Origin: Shimia sp022448905
GTDB taxonomy: Bacteria; Pseudomonadota; Alphaproteobacteria; Rhodobacterales; Rhodobacteraceae
DNA: 64,000 bases
Direction: 5' to 3'
NCBI RefSeq assembly: GCF_047126315.1
Contig: NZ_CP138953.1
Span: forward strand, 2,294,001 to 2,358,000
In this document: in pieces, positions 49,912 through 57,739 of the stretch
How the letters are laid out: each line of letters opens with the position of its first letter
Numbering within the stretch: the first letter of the stretch is position 1
Position numbers and translations under genes: made by a program
Notes under the pieces: generated by a model
Database searches by the model: none
Told to the model about the DNA's origin: nothing
The model's input: the letters and a program-made list of their open reading frames with translations, nothing else

Positions 49912-50562
49912 ATGGTCGAGATAAAGTCGGAGTTTGTGATTTCGGACGAGGCGGGGTTGCGGGAGGTGTTCAAAACGCCAAACCCGGAGTCGTTGTCGCA
50001 GAAGAAATGCATCGACTATTTGGACAAACATGCGCGCAGCTTTATCGAGCGTTCGCCGTTCTTGTGTCTGGGCACGCAAGCGCCGGATGGGCTGGCAGAC
50101 GTTACACCGCGTGGCGATCCCGAGGGCTTTGTGAAGGTGCTCGATGCGCGCACATTGGTGATCCCGGAGCGGCCGGGAAACAACCGGATTGATAGTCTGA
50201 CCAATATTGTGGCGAACCCCAATGTCGGGCTGATCTTCCTGGTGCCGGGGTTTGACGAGACGTTGCGCGTAAATGGCACGGCTCAGGTGACCACGGACCC
50301 GGAGCTGCTAGCTCTGATGGAGGTGCAAGAGCGGTTGCCGCGCGCGGCGATTGTGGTGTCGGTGAAAGAGGTGTTTCTGCACTGTGCCAAAGCGTTTCGG
50401 CGCTCCAAATTGTGGGATCCGGCGTCGCTGCAGGACCGCAGCGAGATGCCTTCACTGAGCAAAATTGTGCTGGATCAGAGTACGGGTGCACCTGAAGATC
50501 CTGAGGAGATGGCCGAACTCGATGCGCAGCTGGAAGCGCGGTATCGGGAGACAATGTACTGA
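49912..50562 (+). CDS. Pyridoxamine 5'-phosphate oxidase-like flavoprotein
   Basis: The 216-residue protein has the split-barrel FMN-binding fold, with the segment SPFLCLGTQAPDGLADVTPRGDP (about 45-67) and IPERPGNNRIDSLTNIVANP. The pattern NVGLIFLVPGFDETLRVNGTAQVT is typical of the MSMEG_1061-type PPOX family. The substrate is unknown and true pyridoxine oxidation is not expected. It starts 15 bp after the DUF2189 gene. Confidence 0.9.
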   Translation: MVEIKSEFVISDEAGLREVFKTPNPESLSQKKCIDYLDKHARSFIERSPFLCLGTQAPDGLADVTPRGDPEGFVKVLDARTLVIPERPGNNRIDSLTNIVANPNVGLIFLVPGFDETLRVNGTAQVTTDPELLALMEVQERLPRAAIVVSVKEVFLHCAKAFRRSKLWDPASLQDRSEMPSLSKIVLDQSTGAPEDPEEMAELDAQLEARYRETMY

Positions 50563-50571
50563 CAAGGTGCG

Positions 50572-50784
50572 TCAGGCCTCTCGCCCCGTGGTTTTAAGTC
50601 GCCGGTGCAGGTCGGCTGACTTGGGGTGGCCTGTCTCAAGCGCGTAGACATAGGCCTGGGTGAGGAAAAAGCCCTCGGCCTCGGGGGTTTTGGCCGCTGT
50701 GGCGGCCTCTTCGTAGAGGGTGATCAGCGCATGTTTTTCGCCCTCGGAATGGGCGGCGAGCAGGTGGGCTTCCAAGTCGTTCAT
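50572..50784 (-). CDS. Small protein of unknown function coupled to a Rieske oxygenase
   Basis: The 70-residue helical protein has no membrane segment or cysteine. Its ATG (50782-50784) overlaps the Rieske TGA stop (50781-50783) in ATGA, so translation is coupled. The sequence (EAHLLAAHSEGEKHALITLYEEAA, then QAYVYALETGHP) looks like a helical pair. No family is recognised. The coupling suggests a role with the oxygenase. Confidence 0.75.
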   Translation of the reverse strand: MNDLEAHLLAAHSEGEKHALITLYEEAATAAKTPEAEGFFLTQAYVYALETGHPKSADLHRRLKTTGREA

Positions 50785-51935
50785 TGGTCGCGGTGCGCTT
50801 GCAGACGCGCGGCGACCCAGTCGTGAAAACAATGGGTGGGCGCGTCCATGGCAGGGGAGAAGCGGCCGCCGTCAAAGTGGGGCGCAGAGCGACCACGTTG
50901 CATGCCTTCGACCACAAAAATGTCTTCTTCAAACACCTGTTGCCATTGGGCGGCATTTTGAGAGCGTAGGGAGTCGTCAGTGTCTTGGTGGGCGTAGTAG
51001 AGATGCACGTGTTCGCGGGTATGATTGTGGGCTAGTGGTTCAAGGATGATGGCAAAGGCGTGGTCGCGCTGGGCCCCGAGGAGCACGTTGGGGTAGAGCG
51101 CGACGTATTCGGCGCCCTGATCCCAGAAGGCGGGCAGGTTGGCGAAGTCGGGGAAGGTGGTGCCATCCTCAGCGGTGATTTGGCGGTAGACGTGGGTGCC
51201 CTGGCCGGAGAAGTGCTCCGGTTCGACGATGTTGTAGTGATCTTCCAGGCGGGAGTAGCTGTTGAGGCCGGGGTGAACCCAGGGCAGGTGGTAGCTTTCG
51301 CAGTAGTTTTCCACCGCAAGCTTCCAATTGGTGGCGACATCCAGCGTGAAGCGGCTGTCTGCGCCGCCGTGGATGTGGGGTTGGTCAAAGGCGTGCCAGC
51401 GCGAAAGCAGGGCGGCGTGTTGGTCTTCAAAGGCGGGGGCATCGCCGGAGATGTTGACGAAGACAATGTCGTGCCAGATGTGGGAGCGGACTTCGATCAG
51501 GCCAAGTGTGGCACGGTCGATATCTGGATCGTTGTTTTGGCCGGGACCGCCGACGTGGGGTGTGGTGACCAAGCGGCCATCGGTGGCATAGCACCAGGAA
51601 TGATAGGGGCAGCGGATGGCGCCTTCGATTTTGCGCGGTTCCTCTACGAGGATCATGCCGCGGTGGCGACAGACGTTGTTAAACACGCGCACAGTACCCG
51701 TTTTGTCGCGCAGAAGCAGGAGCGGCATGCCAAGGAAGGTCAGTGGCACGGCATCGCCGGGCTCGGGCACATCGGAAGCGACGGCGAGCCCCGCCCATGT
51801 GGACTTCAGCAGGGCGTCGGCTTCTTCGGTAAACACCCCCGGATCGGTATAATGCGCATTTGGCAATCCGTTGGCGGTGGCCACGGGCTGGCGCACGGCG
51901 GCGAGGGGATCGGCGAGAGGTTTTTGGTTGGACAT
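50781..51935 (-). CDS. Rieske [2Fe-2S] aromatic-ring-hydroxylating dioxygenase alpha subunit-type protein
   Basis: The 384-residue protein has the Rieske cluster site CRHRG (Cys89, His91) and CPYHSW (Cys109, His112). A mononuclear-iron catalytic domain follows, with His216 and His221 in NYCESYHLPWVHPGL. Relatives act on aromatic rings or on quaternary amines such as betaine and carnitine, and need a reductase, which is not adjacent here. The substrate is unknown. An XRE regulator gene precedes it and a 70-residue gene overlaps its stop. Confidence 0.92.
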   Translation of the reverse strand: MSNQKPLADPLAAVRQPVATANGLPNAHYTDPGVFTEEADALLKSTWAGLAVASDVPEPGDAVPLTFLGMPLLLLRDKTGTVRVFNNVCRHRGMILVEEPRKIEGAIRCPYHSWCYATDGRLVTTPHVGGPGQNNDPDIDRATLGLIEVRSHIWHDIVFVNISGDAPAFEDQHAALLSRWHAFDQPHIHGGADSRFTLDVATNWKLAVENYCESYHLPWVHPGLNSYSRLEDHYNIVEPEHFSGQGTHVYRQITAEDGTTFPDFANLPAFWDQGAEYVALYPNVLLGAQRDHAFAIILEPLAHNHTREHVHLYYAHQDTDDSLRSQNAAQWQQVFEEDIFVVEGMQRGRSAPHFDGGRFSPAMDAPTHCFHDWVAARLQAHRDQ

Positions 51936-52093
51936 GGCGGGCTCCAGAGGCTGGCACTGGTAGCCTAGGCGGCATAGTTAAGCGTGGTCCGGCCTGTCTG
52001 CGACAGCAGATGCCGCAGATGCGCCAGTCAGGTAAACGGGGTGTCCAGCATCAGGTGGTGCAGGTGGAACTCGGGCAAGTCATCCGGGCTGAC

Positions 52094-52843
52094 TTATCCA
52101 GTTTGACGGGCCAAGGCGACGATGTCGCGCAGCGGGGCGTCGACATGTTCATAGACCATGCGCGCCACGCGGCGGCCGCGTAGGGTTTCGCGGGTGGGGC
52201 GGGCTGCATAGCCAACCCAAAATGTGTTGTTGAAAGCGGCGACACGCCCCAGGTAGTTGAATGTTGCCGCCATGTTGTGGCGGTGGGCAACATTGATGGA
52301 GATGCCATCTTCCTGCGCGGACACGTATCCTCGGAACTCCCGCAGAGGGCTGTTGGTGGGCAGTCCATGGGTGCTCATGGCTTGGCGGGGTTCATATCCG
52401 CGCAGAAACGTGTACTCCCCATCCCGGAAAATATAGACCAATCCAACAATCACGAGGTCGTCTTCCACAAAGCTTTTGCGGGAGAAACGATAAAACCCGG
52501 ATGGCAAGGCCTCTTCAGATAGTGGGAGCATGCCACTTCCAACATTGGCCGCCAGGAAGGGATGGTTAAGCACGCCCGGACGGGTGTCCAGCTTGTCCAA
52601 AGGCTCAAGCAGAATGCGAGCGTCGACGTCAAAGAACTGGCAGATCAGGTGCAGCACATCAGGGCGGGGAAAGCTTTCTCCTGACAAGTATCGGCTGAAT
52701 TGCGTGCGGTTGATTCCCAACTGCCTGCACAAATCGGAAACTGAGCGGTAGGGCGCGCAAAGATGCCGGAGGTTTCGCCCGAACATCCTTCGCAGTTCTG
52801 CTGGATGCGTTTCGCTTGGCGATACAGTCTCGGGTTGTGACAA
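52094..52843 (-). CDS. XRE family transcriptional regulator
   Basis: The 249-residue protein has an XRE helix-turn-helix (about 25-80, with SDLCRQLGINRTQFSRYLSGE) and a C-terminal domain of unknown ligand specificity (about 90-249). The apparent start is TTG at 52841-52843, with GGAGAG 5-6 nt upstream; the ATG at 52868 is out of frame. It lies upstream of the Rieske oxygenase gene in the same direction and may control it. The gene ends 158 bp before the Rieske start. Confidence 0.82.
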   Translation of the reverse strand: MSQPETVSPSETHPAELRRMFGRNLRHLCAPYRSVSDLCRQLGINRTQFSRYLSGESFPRPDVLHLICQFFDVDARILLEPLDKLDTRPGVLNHPFLAANVGSGMLPLSEEALPSGFYRFSRKSFVEDDLVIVGLVYIFRDGEYTFLRGYEPRQAMSTHGLPTNSPLREFRGYVSAQEDGISINVAHRHNMAATFNYLGRVAAFNNTFWVGYAARPTRETLRGRRVARMVYEHVDAPLRDIVALARQTG

Positions 52844-53092
52844 TTGGCTCTCCGGCTGTGTTTGTCATTGAAAGACCCGCAGAACGTGTGCAAAATCCGC
52901 ATATGGTCAAAATCGATGCTTAATGGCGTCATCTTGGCGCATATTGGCACCAGCTTGCAATGGGGTCGACACAAAATTGACCATAGGTTGATGGGAAACT
53001 GGCTGTAGGCTGGGGCAGGGAGATGATCCGGCTGTGTTTTTGGCAGGGTCATTTGTGCACGGGACATAACGAGTTTCAGGGGAGGGAAGGGA

Positions 53093-53476
53093 ATGAATGG
53101 CGTTGTGCTTTGGCATGACAGCAAAGGTGGTACAGCGGTTATTTGGTGTGAAGATCACGCGAATCTGGCCTATTTCAATGCCGAGAAAGACGCGTCTGCT
53201 TTGGGGAGCGACGTGGTCACTTTGGCGGCTGGTGATCTGGTGATGTTCGACATAATGATGGTTGGGCATCAGCGGCGGGCGTTTAATCTGCGTCGCCTGG
53301 CGCCGGGCACGCCTTTGGCCGAGCACCTGTTGCAGGCGGCGATGTCGGTGGAAACCGGAGAGGTTGGACGCGCGCTGCGGGCGGCGTTGCACTTGCCGGA
53401 AGCGGTGGAGGACAAAAAGACCTCGGCAAAGGTGATTGATCTGGAGGCGGCGGCGCGGTCGCGCAAGGTCAGTTAG
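53093..53476 (+). CDS. Conserved protein of unknown function
   Basis: The 127-residue protein has a beta-rich N-terminal half (MNGVVLWHD, AVIWCEDHANLAYFN and GDLVMFDIMM) and a helical C-terminal half ending in basic residues. It resembles a conserved but uncharacterised family in roseobacters, from memory. No signal peptide or membrane helix is seen. It starts with GGGAAGGGA upstream, is divergent from the XRE gene, and its 3' end faces ilvH across a shared terminator. Confidence 0.7.
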   Translation: MNGVVLWHDSKGGTAVIWCEDHANLAYFNAEKDASALGSDVVTLAAGDLVMFDIMMVGHQRRAFNLRRLAPGTPLAEHLLQAAMSVETGEVGRALRAALHLPEAVEDKKTSAKVIDLEAAARSRKVS

Positions 53477-53507
53477 CTGAACCCGGGCATTCGGACAAAC
53501 AATCAAA

Positions 53508-53537
53508 ATAAAAGGGGCCAAGCGGCCCCTTTTTTAC
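53508..53537. terminator. Bidirectional terminator between the unknown gene and ilvH
   Basis: A GGGGCC/GGCCCC stem (53514-53519 with 53524-53529) is flanked by A and T runs, so it should work on both strands for the convergent genes. Confidence 0.85.
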
Positions 53538-53555
53538 TGTGCTGAGCAGGTGGTC

Positions 53556-54119
53556 TTATTCGGAGCCGCGCGACAGGGCAGCCACACCGGTACGCGCCAC
53601 TTCGATCAGGCCCAAGGGGCGCATAAGGTCGGCAAAGGCATCGATCTTGCTGGGCGTGCCTGTGAGTTCAAAGACAAAGCTCTCCAGCGTGCTGTCCACT
53701 GCGTTGGCGCGGAAGATGTCGGCCAAGCGCAAGGCTTCGACGCGTTTTTCGCCAGAGCCCGCGACTTTGAACAGGGCCAGTTCACGCTCCACGGAGGCGC
53801 CTTCGACGGTCAGGTCATGCACGTCGTGTACTGGTACAATCCGGCCCAGCTGCGCCTTGATCTGTTCAATGACTTGCGGTGTTCCGGTGGTCACGATGGT
53901 GATGCGCGACAGGTGACCGGTGTGGTCGACCTCGGCCACGGTTAGGCTTTCGATGTTGTAGCCTCGCCCGGAGAAAAGACCAATCACACGGGCCAGAACG
54001 CCCGGCTCGTTGTCCACCAGAACAGCCAACGTGTGGGTCTCGACCTCGTCGGAGAAGTTCGGACGTAGGTTGTAAGCGGAGTGGCTCGTGGAGCCTTTTT
54101 TGATTTTTAGAGCAGCCAT
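53556..54119 (-). CDS. ilvH: Acetolactate synthase small (regulatory) subunit
   Basis: The 187-residue protein has an ACT domain (about 25-100, with HTLAVLVDNEPGVLARVIGLFSGRGYNIESLTV) and the C-terminal domain of IlvH. It binds valine and sets feedback control and activity of the large subunit. It is the third gene of the ilvB-orf-ilvH unit. A gene of unknown function lies between it and ilvB, while ilvB and ilvH are usually adjacent. Confidence 0.95.
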   Translation of the reverse strand: MAALKIKKGSTSHSAYNLRPNFSDEVETHTLAVLVDNEPGVLARVIGLFSGRGYNIESLTVAEVDHTGHLSRITIVTTGTPQVIEQIKAQLGRIVPVHDVHDLTVEGASVERELALFKVAGSGEKRVEALRLADIFRANAVDSTLESFVFELTGTPSKIDAFADLMRPLGLIEVARTGVAALSRGSE

Positions 54120-54130
54120 GGGTTTGCCTT

Positions 54131-54532
54131 TCAGTAAACGCTGAGAGAAAAGCTATCTCCAGCCTTTCTTAGTTCGAAGGCGACTTCATCGCCTTTGTTC
54201 ATTTCGAAGCATTTTTGCTTGGACGATATGCTGGCAATGCGCATTGGTTTGGTTTTGGTTGATACTGGTCCAGACGGTGAAGCCAGAAGATACCTCGAAT
54301 TTGTACCGAAAAATTTTCGGTCGTTGACGATCAACGTAGTTTCAAACATCGAAGCGCATTCATATGGTGGGCAGATACAGTATTCACCCGATGTCGTAGC
54401 AATTTCACTTGCTCTCCATAGGTCTGCGTCTTGCATCCATTCAACCTCCAAAAGCGTCGGGCGCTTAGGTGCCAACTGGTAGCCGACAATACCGACGCCA
54501 ATGGCAATCGCTATTATCGACACCAATCGCAT
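54131..54532 (-). CDS. Unknown membrane-anchored protein between ilvB and ilvH
   Basis: The 133-residue protein has an N-terminal hydrophobic helix (about 4-20, possible signal anchor) and a soluble region with four cysteines (CICPPYECAS, SKQKCFE). It starts 3 bp after the ilvB stop and ends 11 bp before the ilvH start, so it is probably translated with both. I recognise no family. Its composition is more AT-rich than the flanking ilv genes, which suggests an insertion. Confidence 0.7.
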   Translation of the reverse strand: MRLVSIIAIAIGVGIVGYQLAPKRPTLLEVEWMQDADLWRASEIATTSGEYCICPPYECASMFETTLIVNDRKFFGTNSRYLLASPSGPVSTKTKPMRIASISSKQKCFEMNKGDEVAFELRKAGDSFSLSVY

Positions 54533-54535
54533 TGG

Positions 54536-56290
54536 TTACACCAGAACCGCGCCGCCGGCTTCGATGGCGCCTTGGGTGCTGGCTTCGCCCAGAAGCATTT
54601 CGTTGTGCGGTTTGCCCGACGGGATCATCGGGAAGCAGTTCTCGTGTTTCTCCACCAGACAGTCAAAGATCACCGGGCCGTCGTAGTTGATCATTTCCAA
54701 GATCGCCTCGTCCAGATCATCCGGATCGGAACAGATGATGCCTTTGGCGCCAAAGGCTTCGGCGAGTTTTACAAAGTCAGGCAGGGCCTCGGACCAGCTG
54801 TGGCTGTAGCGTTCGCCGTGCAGCAACTCCTGCCACTGGCGCACCATGCCGAGGCGTTCGTTGTTGAGGATGAATTGTTTCACCGGCAGGCGGAATTGTA
54901 CCGCGGTGCCCATTTCCTGCATGTTCATCAGCCAAGACGCTTCACCGGCCACGTTGATTACGAGGCTCTCAGGATGGGCCACTTGCACGCCAACGGAGGC
55001 TGGTACGCCGTAGCCCATGGTGCCGAGGCCGCCGGAGGTCATCCAGCGGTTGGGATCTTCAAAGCCGAGGTACTGCGCGGCCCACATTTGGTGTTGGCCC
55101 ACTTCGGTGGTGATGTAGCGATCGTGGTCCTTGGTCAGGGCTTCAAGACGCTCCAGCGCGTACTGTGGCTTGATGACGTTGCCTTCCTGAACGTATTTCA
55201 GGCATTCCACCTTGCGCCAATCGCTGATCTGGTTTTGCCATTTGGCGATCGCTTCGCGGTTCACGGTGCGGCCACGGGCCTTCCAGACTTTCAGAATGTC
55301 GGTCAGCACGCTTTCCACGTCACCCACAATCGGGATGTCCGCCGGGATCACCTTGTTGATCGAAGACGGATCGATGTCGATGTGGGCTTTCTTGGAGCCG
55401 GGCGAGAAGGCGGAGATCAGGCCGGTGATACGGTCATCAAAGCGCGCGCCGATGTTGATCATCAGGTCGCAGTCGTGCATCGCCATATTGGCTTCGTACA
55501 GGCCGTGCATGCCGAGCATGCCCAACCAGTTTTCGCCAGACGCCGGATAGGCGCCAAGGCCCATCAGGGTGGAGGTGATTGGAATGCCGGTGGCATCCAC
55601 CAGTTCACGCAACAGCTTGGAGGCTTTCGGGCCGGAGTTGATCACGCCGCCGCCGGTGTAAAACACAGGGCGTTCAGCCTTCTCCATTGCTTCAACCAAC
55701 TCGTTGATCGCGGTGATGTCGCCCTTGGTTTCGGGCTCATAGATCGAGGTGTCCGACTTCTCCGGCGCGGTGTATTTGCCGTTGGCGAATTGCACGTCCT
55801 TCGGGATGTCGACCAACACCGGGCCGGGGCGGCCGGAGCGCGCCACGTGGAAGGCCTGGTGCAGGGTTTCAGACAGGGTGTCTGTGTCCTTGGCCAACCA
55901 GTTGTGTTTGGTGCAGGGGCGGGTGATACCCACGGTGTCGGCTTCTTGAAAGGCGTCCGAGCCGATCATGAAGGTTGGCACCTGGCCGGTCAGAACCACA
56001 ATCGGGATCGAGTCCAGCAGGGCATCGGTCAGGCCGGTCACTGCGTTGGTTGCGCCGGGGCCGGAGGTTACCAGCGCCACGCCAACCTTGCCGGTTGAGC
56101 GAGCATAACCTTCGGCGGCGTGAACCGCGCCTTGCTCGTGCCGCACCAGGATGTGGCGGATGTCATTTTGCTGAAAAATCTCGTCGTAAATCGGTAGCAC
56201 CGCGCCTCCGGGATAGCCAAAGACTGTGTCCACACCCTGATCCTTCAGGGCTTGAACCACCATTTTTGCTCCGGTCATCTGACGTGTCAT
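54536..56290 (-). CDS. ilvB: Acetolactate synthase large (catalytic) subunit
   Basis: The 584-residue ThDP enzyme joins two pyruvate, or pyruvate and 2-oxobutyrate, for valine, leucine and isoleucine synthesis. It has FGYPGGAVLPIYDE (ThDP region), HEQGAVHAAEGYARSTG, the central FAD-type domain (about 190-350), and the ThDP-Mg motif in GEASWLMNMQEMGT. I chose MTRQMTG at 56290, 6 nt after GGAG; MMTRQ at 56293 is possible. It is preceded by an attenuator with a leader peptide. Confidence 0.96.
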   Translation of the reverse strand: MTRQMTGAKMVVQALKDQGVDTVFGYPGGAVLPIYDEIFQQNDIRHILVRHEQGAVHAAEGYARSTGKVGVALVTSGPGATNAVTGLTDALLDSIPIVVLTGQVPTFMIGSDAFQEADTVGITRPCTKHNWLAKDTDTLSETLHQAFHVARSGRPGPVLVDIPKDVQFANGKYTAPEKSDTSIYEPETKGDITAINELVEAMEKAERPVFYTGGGVINSGPKASKLLRELVDATGIPITSTLMGLGAYPASGENWLGMLGMHGLYEANMAMHDCDLMINIGARFDDRITGLISAFSPGSKKAHIDIDPSSINKVIPADIPIVGDVESVLTDILKVWKARGRTVNREAIAKWQNQISDWRKVECLKYVQEGNVIKPQYALERLEALTKDHDRYITTEVGQHQMWAAQYLGFEDPNRWMTSGGLGTMGYGVPASVGVQVAHPESLVINVAGEASWLMNMQEMGTAVQFRLPVKQFILNNERLGMVRQWQELLHGERYSHSWSEALPDFVKLAEAFGAKGIICSDPDDLDEAILEMINYDGPVIFDCLVEKHENCFPMIPSGKPHNEMLLGEASTQGAIEAGGAVLV

Positions 56291-56327
56291 CATTCTCTCC
56301 GTTACCGACGACATTACTAGCTCACAC

Positions 56328-56355
56328 AAAAAAGCCCCCGCTTATCAGCGAGGGC
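56328..56355 (-). terminator. Attenuator terminator in the ilvB leader
   Basis: On the minus strand a 9-bp stem (56347-56355 with 56334-56342, one G-U pair) with a 4-nt loop is followed by six U residues. It lies about 38 nt before the ilvB start, in the leader. It would end transcription early unless the competing hairpin forms. Confidence 0.85.
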
Positions 56356-56397
56356 GCATGGGGTACCGTTATGGTGTCCGTTACCGGCCCATGCGCC
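56350..56397 (-). promoter_or_regulatory. Antiterminator hairpin of the ilvB leader
   Basis: On the minus strand GGCGCAUGGG (complement of 56388-56397) can pair with CCCAUGCGCC (complement of 56353-56362), a perfect 10-bp stem. Its 3' arm overlaps the 5' arm of the terminator (GCC), so the two structures are mutually exclusive. The 5' arm lies inside the last codons of the leader peptide. Confidence 0.7.
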
Positions 56398-56428
56398 TAA
56401 TTCCGACAATGACGACTAGCCTTGGCAT
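56381..56428 (-). CDS. Leader peptide of the ilvB attenuator
   Basis: The 15-residue peptide is MPRLVVIVGIRRMGR. Six of its residues are Leu, Val or Ile, the end products of this pathway. A GAGGACAAA ribosome-binding region lies 9 nt before the ATG. Its stop overlaps the region of the antiterminator. It is too short for ordinary ORF tools. Composition, position and hairpins together make attenuation the best explanation. Confidence 0.8.
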   Translation of the reverse strand: MPRLVVIVGIRRMGR

Positions 56429-56592
56429 CGTATTTGTCCTCAAGTGGGGTCACTTATTGTGTTCGGATCGGACCTTATGGCTGCTGCATCGCGGCGTCAA
56501 CCGCGAAATCTACAGAAAAGCACCGTTTCGGGCGTAAAATCTTTGCATTTGTTGCGTGAGCCACCGGCTTTCGCGAAATTTGAGGAAAAATC

Positions 56593-56967
56593 ATGGGTAA
56601 ATTCAGTCTGAATCAGATCACACCGTTTGTTCCCTGCAGCAATTTGGCGCGGCAAATCGCGTTTTACCGGGATGTGTTGGGCTTTGAGGTGGGATTTACG
56701 GCCGATAACTACGCATTCTTACGGCGCGAGGCCGTGGCGGTGCGTTTGATCGAAGTGGATCCGGGTGACGACCTGACGGGGCGGGAGACGTCATTCTACA
56801 TCGACGTCCAGCAAATAGACGCGTTGTTTGCTGATATGCAGGAGGCGTTAGACGCATTGCCACAGGGTCGCGTTCGGGCGCCCTTTGATCAGGACTATGG
56901 GCAGCGCGAGTTCCACGTACTGGATGAAGATGGAAACCTGGTGTTTTTCGGTGAGGGGATTTCATAG
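56593..56967 (+). CDS. VOC superfamily (glyoxalase/bleomycin resistance-like) protein
   Basis: The 124-residue protein has the paired beta-alpha-beta-beta-beta modules of the VOC fold (VPCSNLARQIAFYRDVLGF, FYIDVQQIDALFADM and HVLDEDGNLVFFGE). Metal ligands are incomplete: I see only HVLD and a Glu near the end. Such proteins range from glyoxalases to antibiotic-binding proteins. The function is unknown. It stands alone between the ilvB leader and an unknown gene. Confidence 0.85.
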   Translation: MGKFSLNQITPFVPCSNLARQIAFYRDVLGFEVGFTADNYAFLRREAVAVRLIEVDPGDDLTGRETSFYIDVQQIDALFADMQEALDALPQGRVRAPFDQDYGQREFHVLDEDGNLVFFGEGIS

Positions 56968-57139
56968 CCGTATGGGAGCTACTGTGTTCGCCTCTATGCC
57001 GTTTTGACCTTTAGGCGCGATAAAGTTGAGGAACCAACTTTGGACGTCGACACGTTTTGGAGCGCCACCCTGCAAAATCGCTGTTTTATGTTATTATTTG
57101 CGCATTCATTTCACAGCAGCATTTTGAAAGGAGAGGGCT

Positions 57140-57736
57140 ATGTCCTACCGGCGATTGGTTATTCCCAACATGTGGGCGCGGATGCAGCGCCTACAGGACG
57201 AAGACCTCAATGATAAGGACGATGATCCCGGCGATGATGAGATTTACGGGATTGTCACAGTGATACAGCGGTCCAATAGAGGCGTGCTTGAGGACACCCA
57301 TGTGGGCGGGTCGGACAATTACGTGACTTTTACTCAAGCTGATCGCGGCAAATGGAAGGAACTGCAGCATACCGGGGAGTGGATGGGCGTTTGGGTGCCC
57401 TCTGACAGCCAAATCGAAGTAACCTGGTACCTCATGGAAGAGGACAGCATTTTAGATGATGATTTGGAAGAAGCCCTTGGCGACTTGGTCAAAGGGATTA
57501 CCGAGGAAATCGAAGAGCTTCCAGGGATCGCGCGCGCAAAACGGCTCTATGCGCTGATTACAAAAGTTGTGGCGAGTATCAGTGGCGATGATGTGCTTGG
57601 CACACACAAGCGGTTCTTTGACTTAAGCCAACTTCCGCAACCGTTTGAATACCGGCGCACTTTTTCATGTAACGCCAATGATGCGGATTATACCGCCTGG
57701 GCGCGGTTGAATCTTGGAAAGAGCCGCAAGCGGTAA
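57140..57736 (+). CDS. Protein of unknown function
   Basis: The 198-residue protein has a very acidic region (about 20-40, DEDLNDKDDDPGDDE) and a second (about 100-125). It has no signal peptide or membrane helix. Its C-terminal part (FFDLSQLPQPFEYRR) has no family that I recognise. AAAGGAGAGGGCT precedes the ATG. It has fewer GC-rich codons than its neighbours and may be recently acquired. A 4-base gap separates its stop from the convergent response-regulator gene. Confidence 0.65.
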   Translation: MSYRRLVIPNMWARMQRLQDEDLNDKDDDPGDDEIYGIVTVIQRSNRGVLEDTHVGGSDNYVTFTQADRGKWKELQHTGEWMGVWVPSDSQIEVTWYLMEEDSILDDDLEEALGDLVKGITEEIEELPGIARAKRLYALITKVVASISGDDVLGTHKRFFDLSQLPQPFEYRRTFSCNANDADYTAWARLNLGKSRKR

Positions 57737-57739
57737 CGC

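Noticed and set aside
47782..50079. 765-residue minus-strand frame crossing three genes
   Set aside because: It is antisense to the amidase, DUF2189 and PPOX genes and has an Arg/His/Gln-rich composition typical of shadow frames in GC-rich DNA.
54431..56098. 555-residue plus-strand reading frame
   Set aside because: It is the antisense shadow of ilvB. The composition (His, Gly, Val-rich) and the complete ThDP motifs on the other strand show this.
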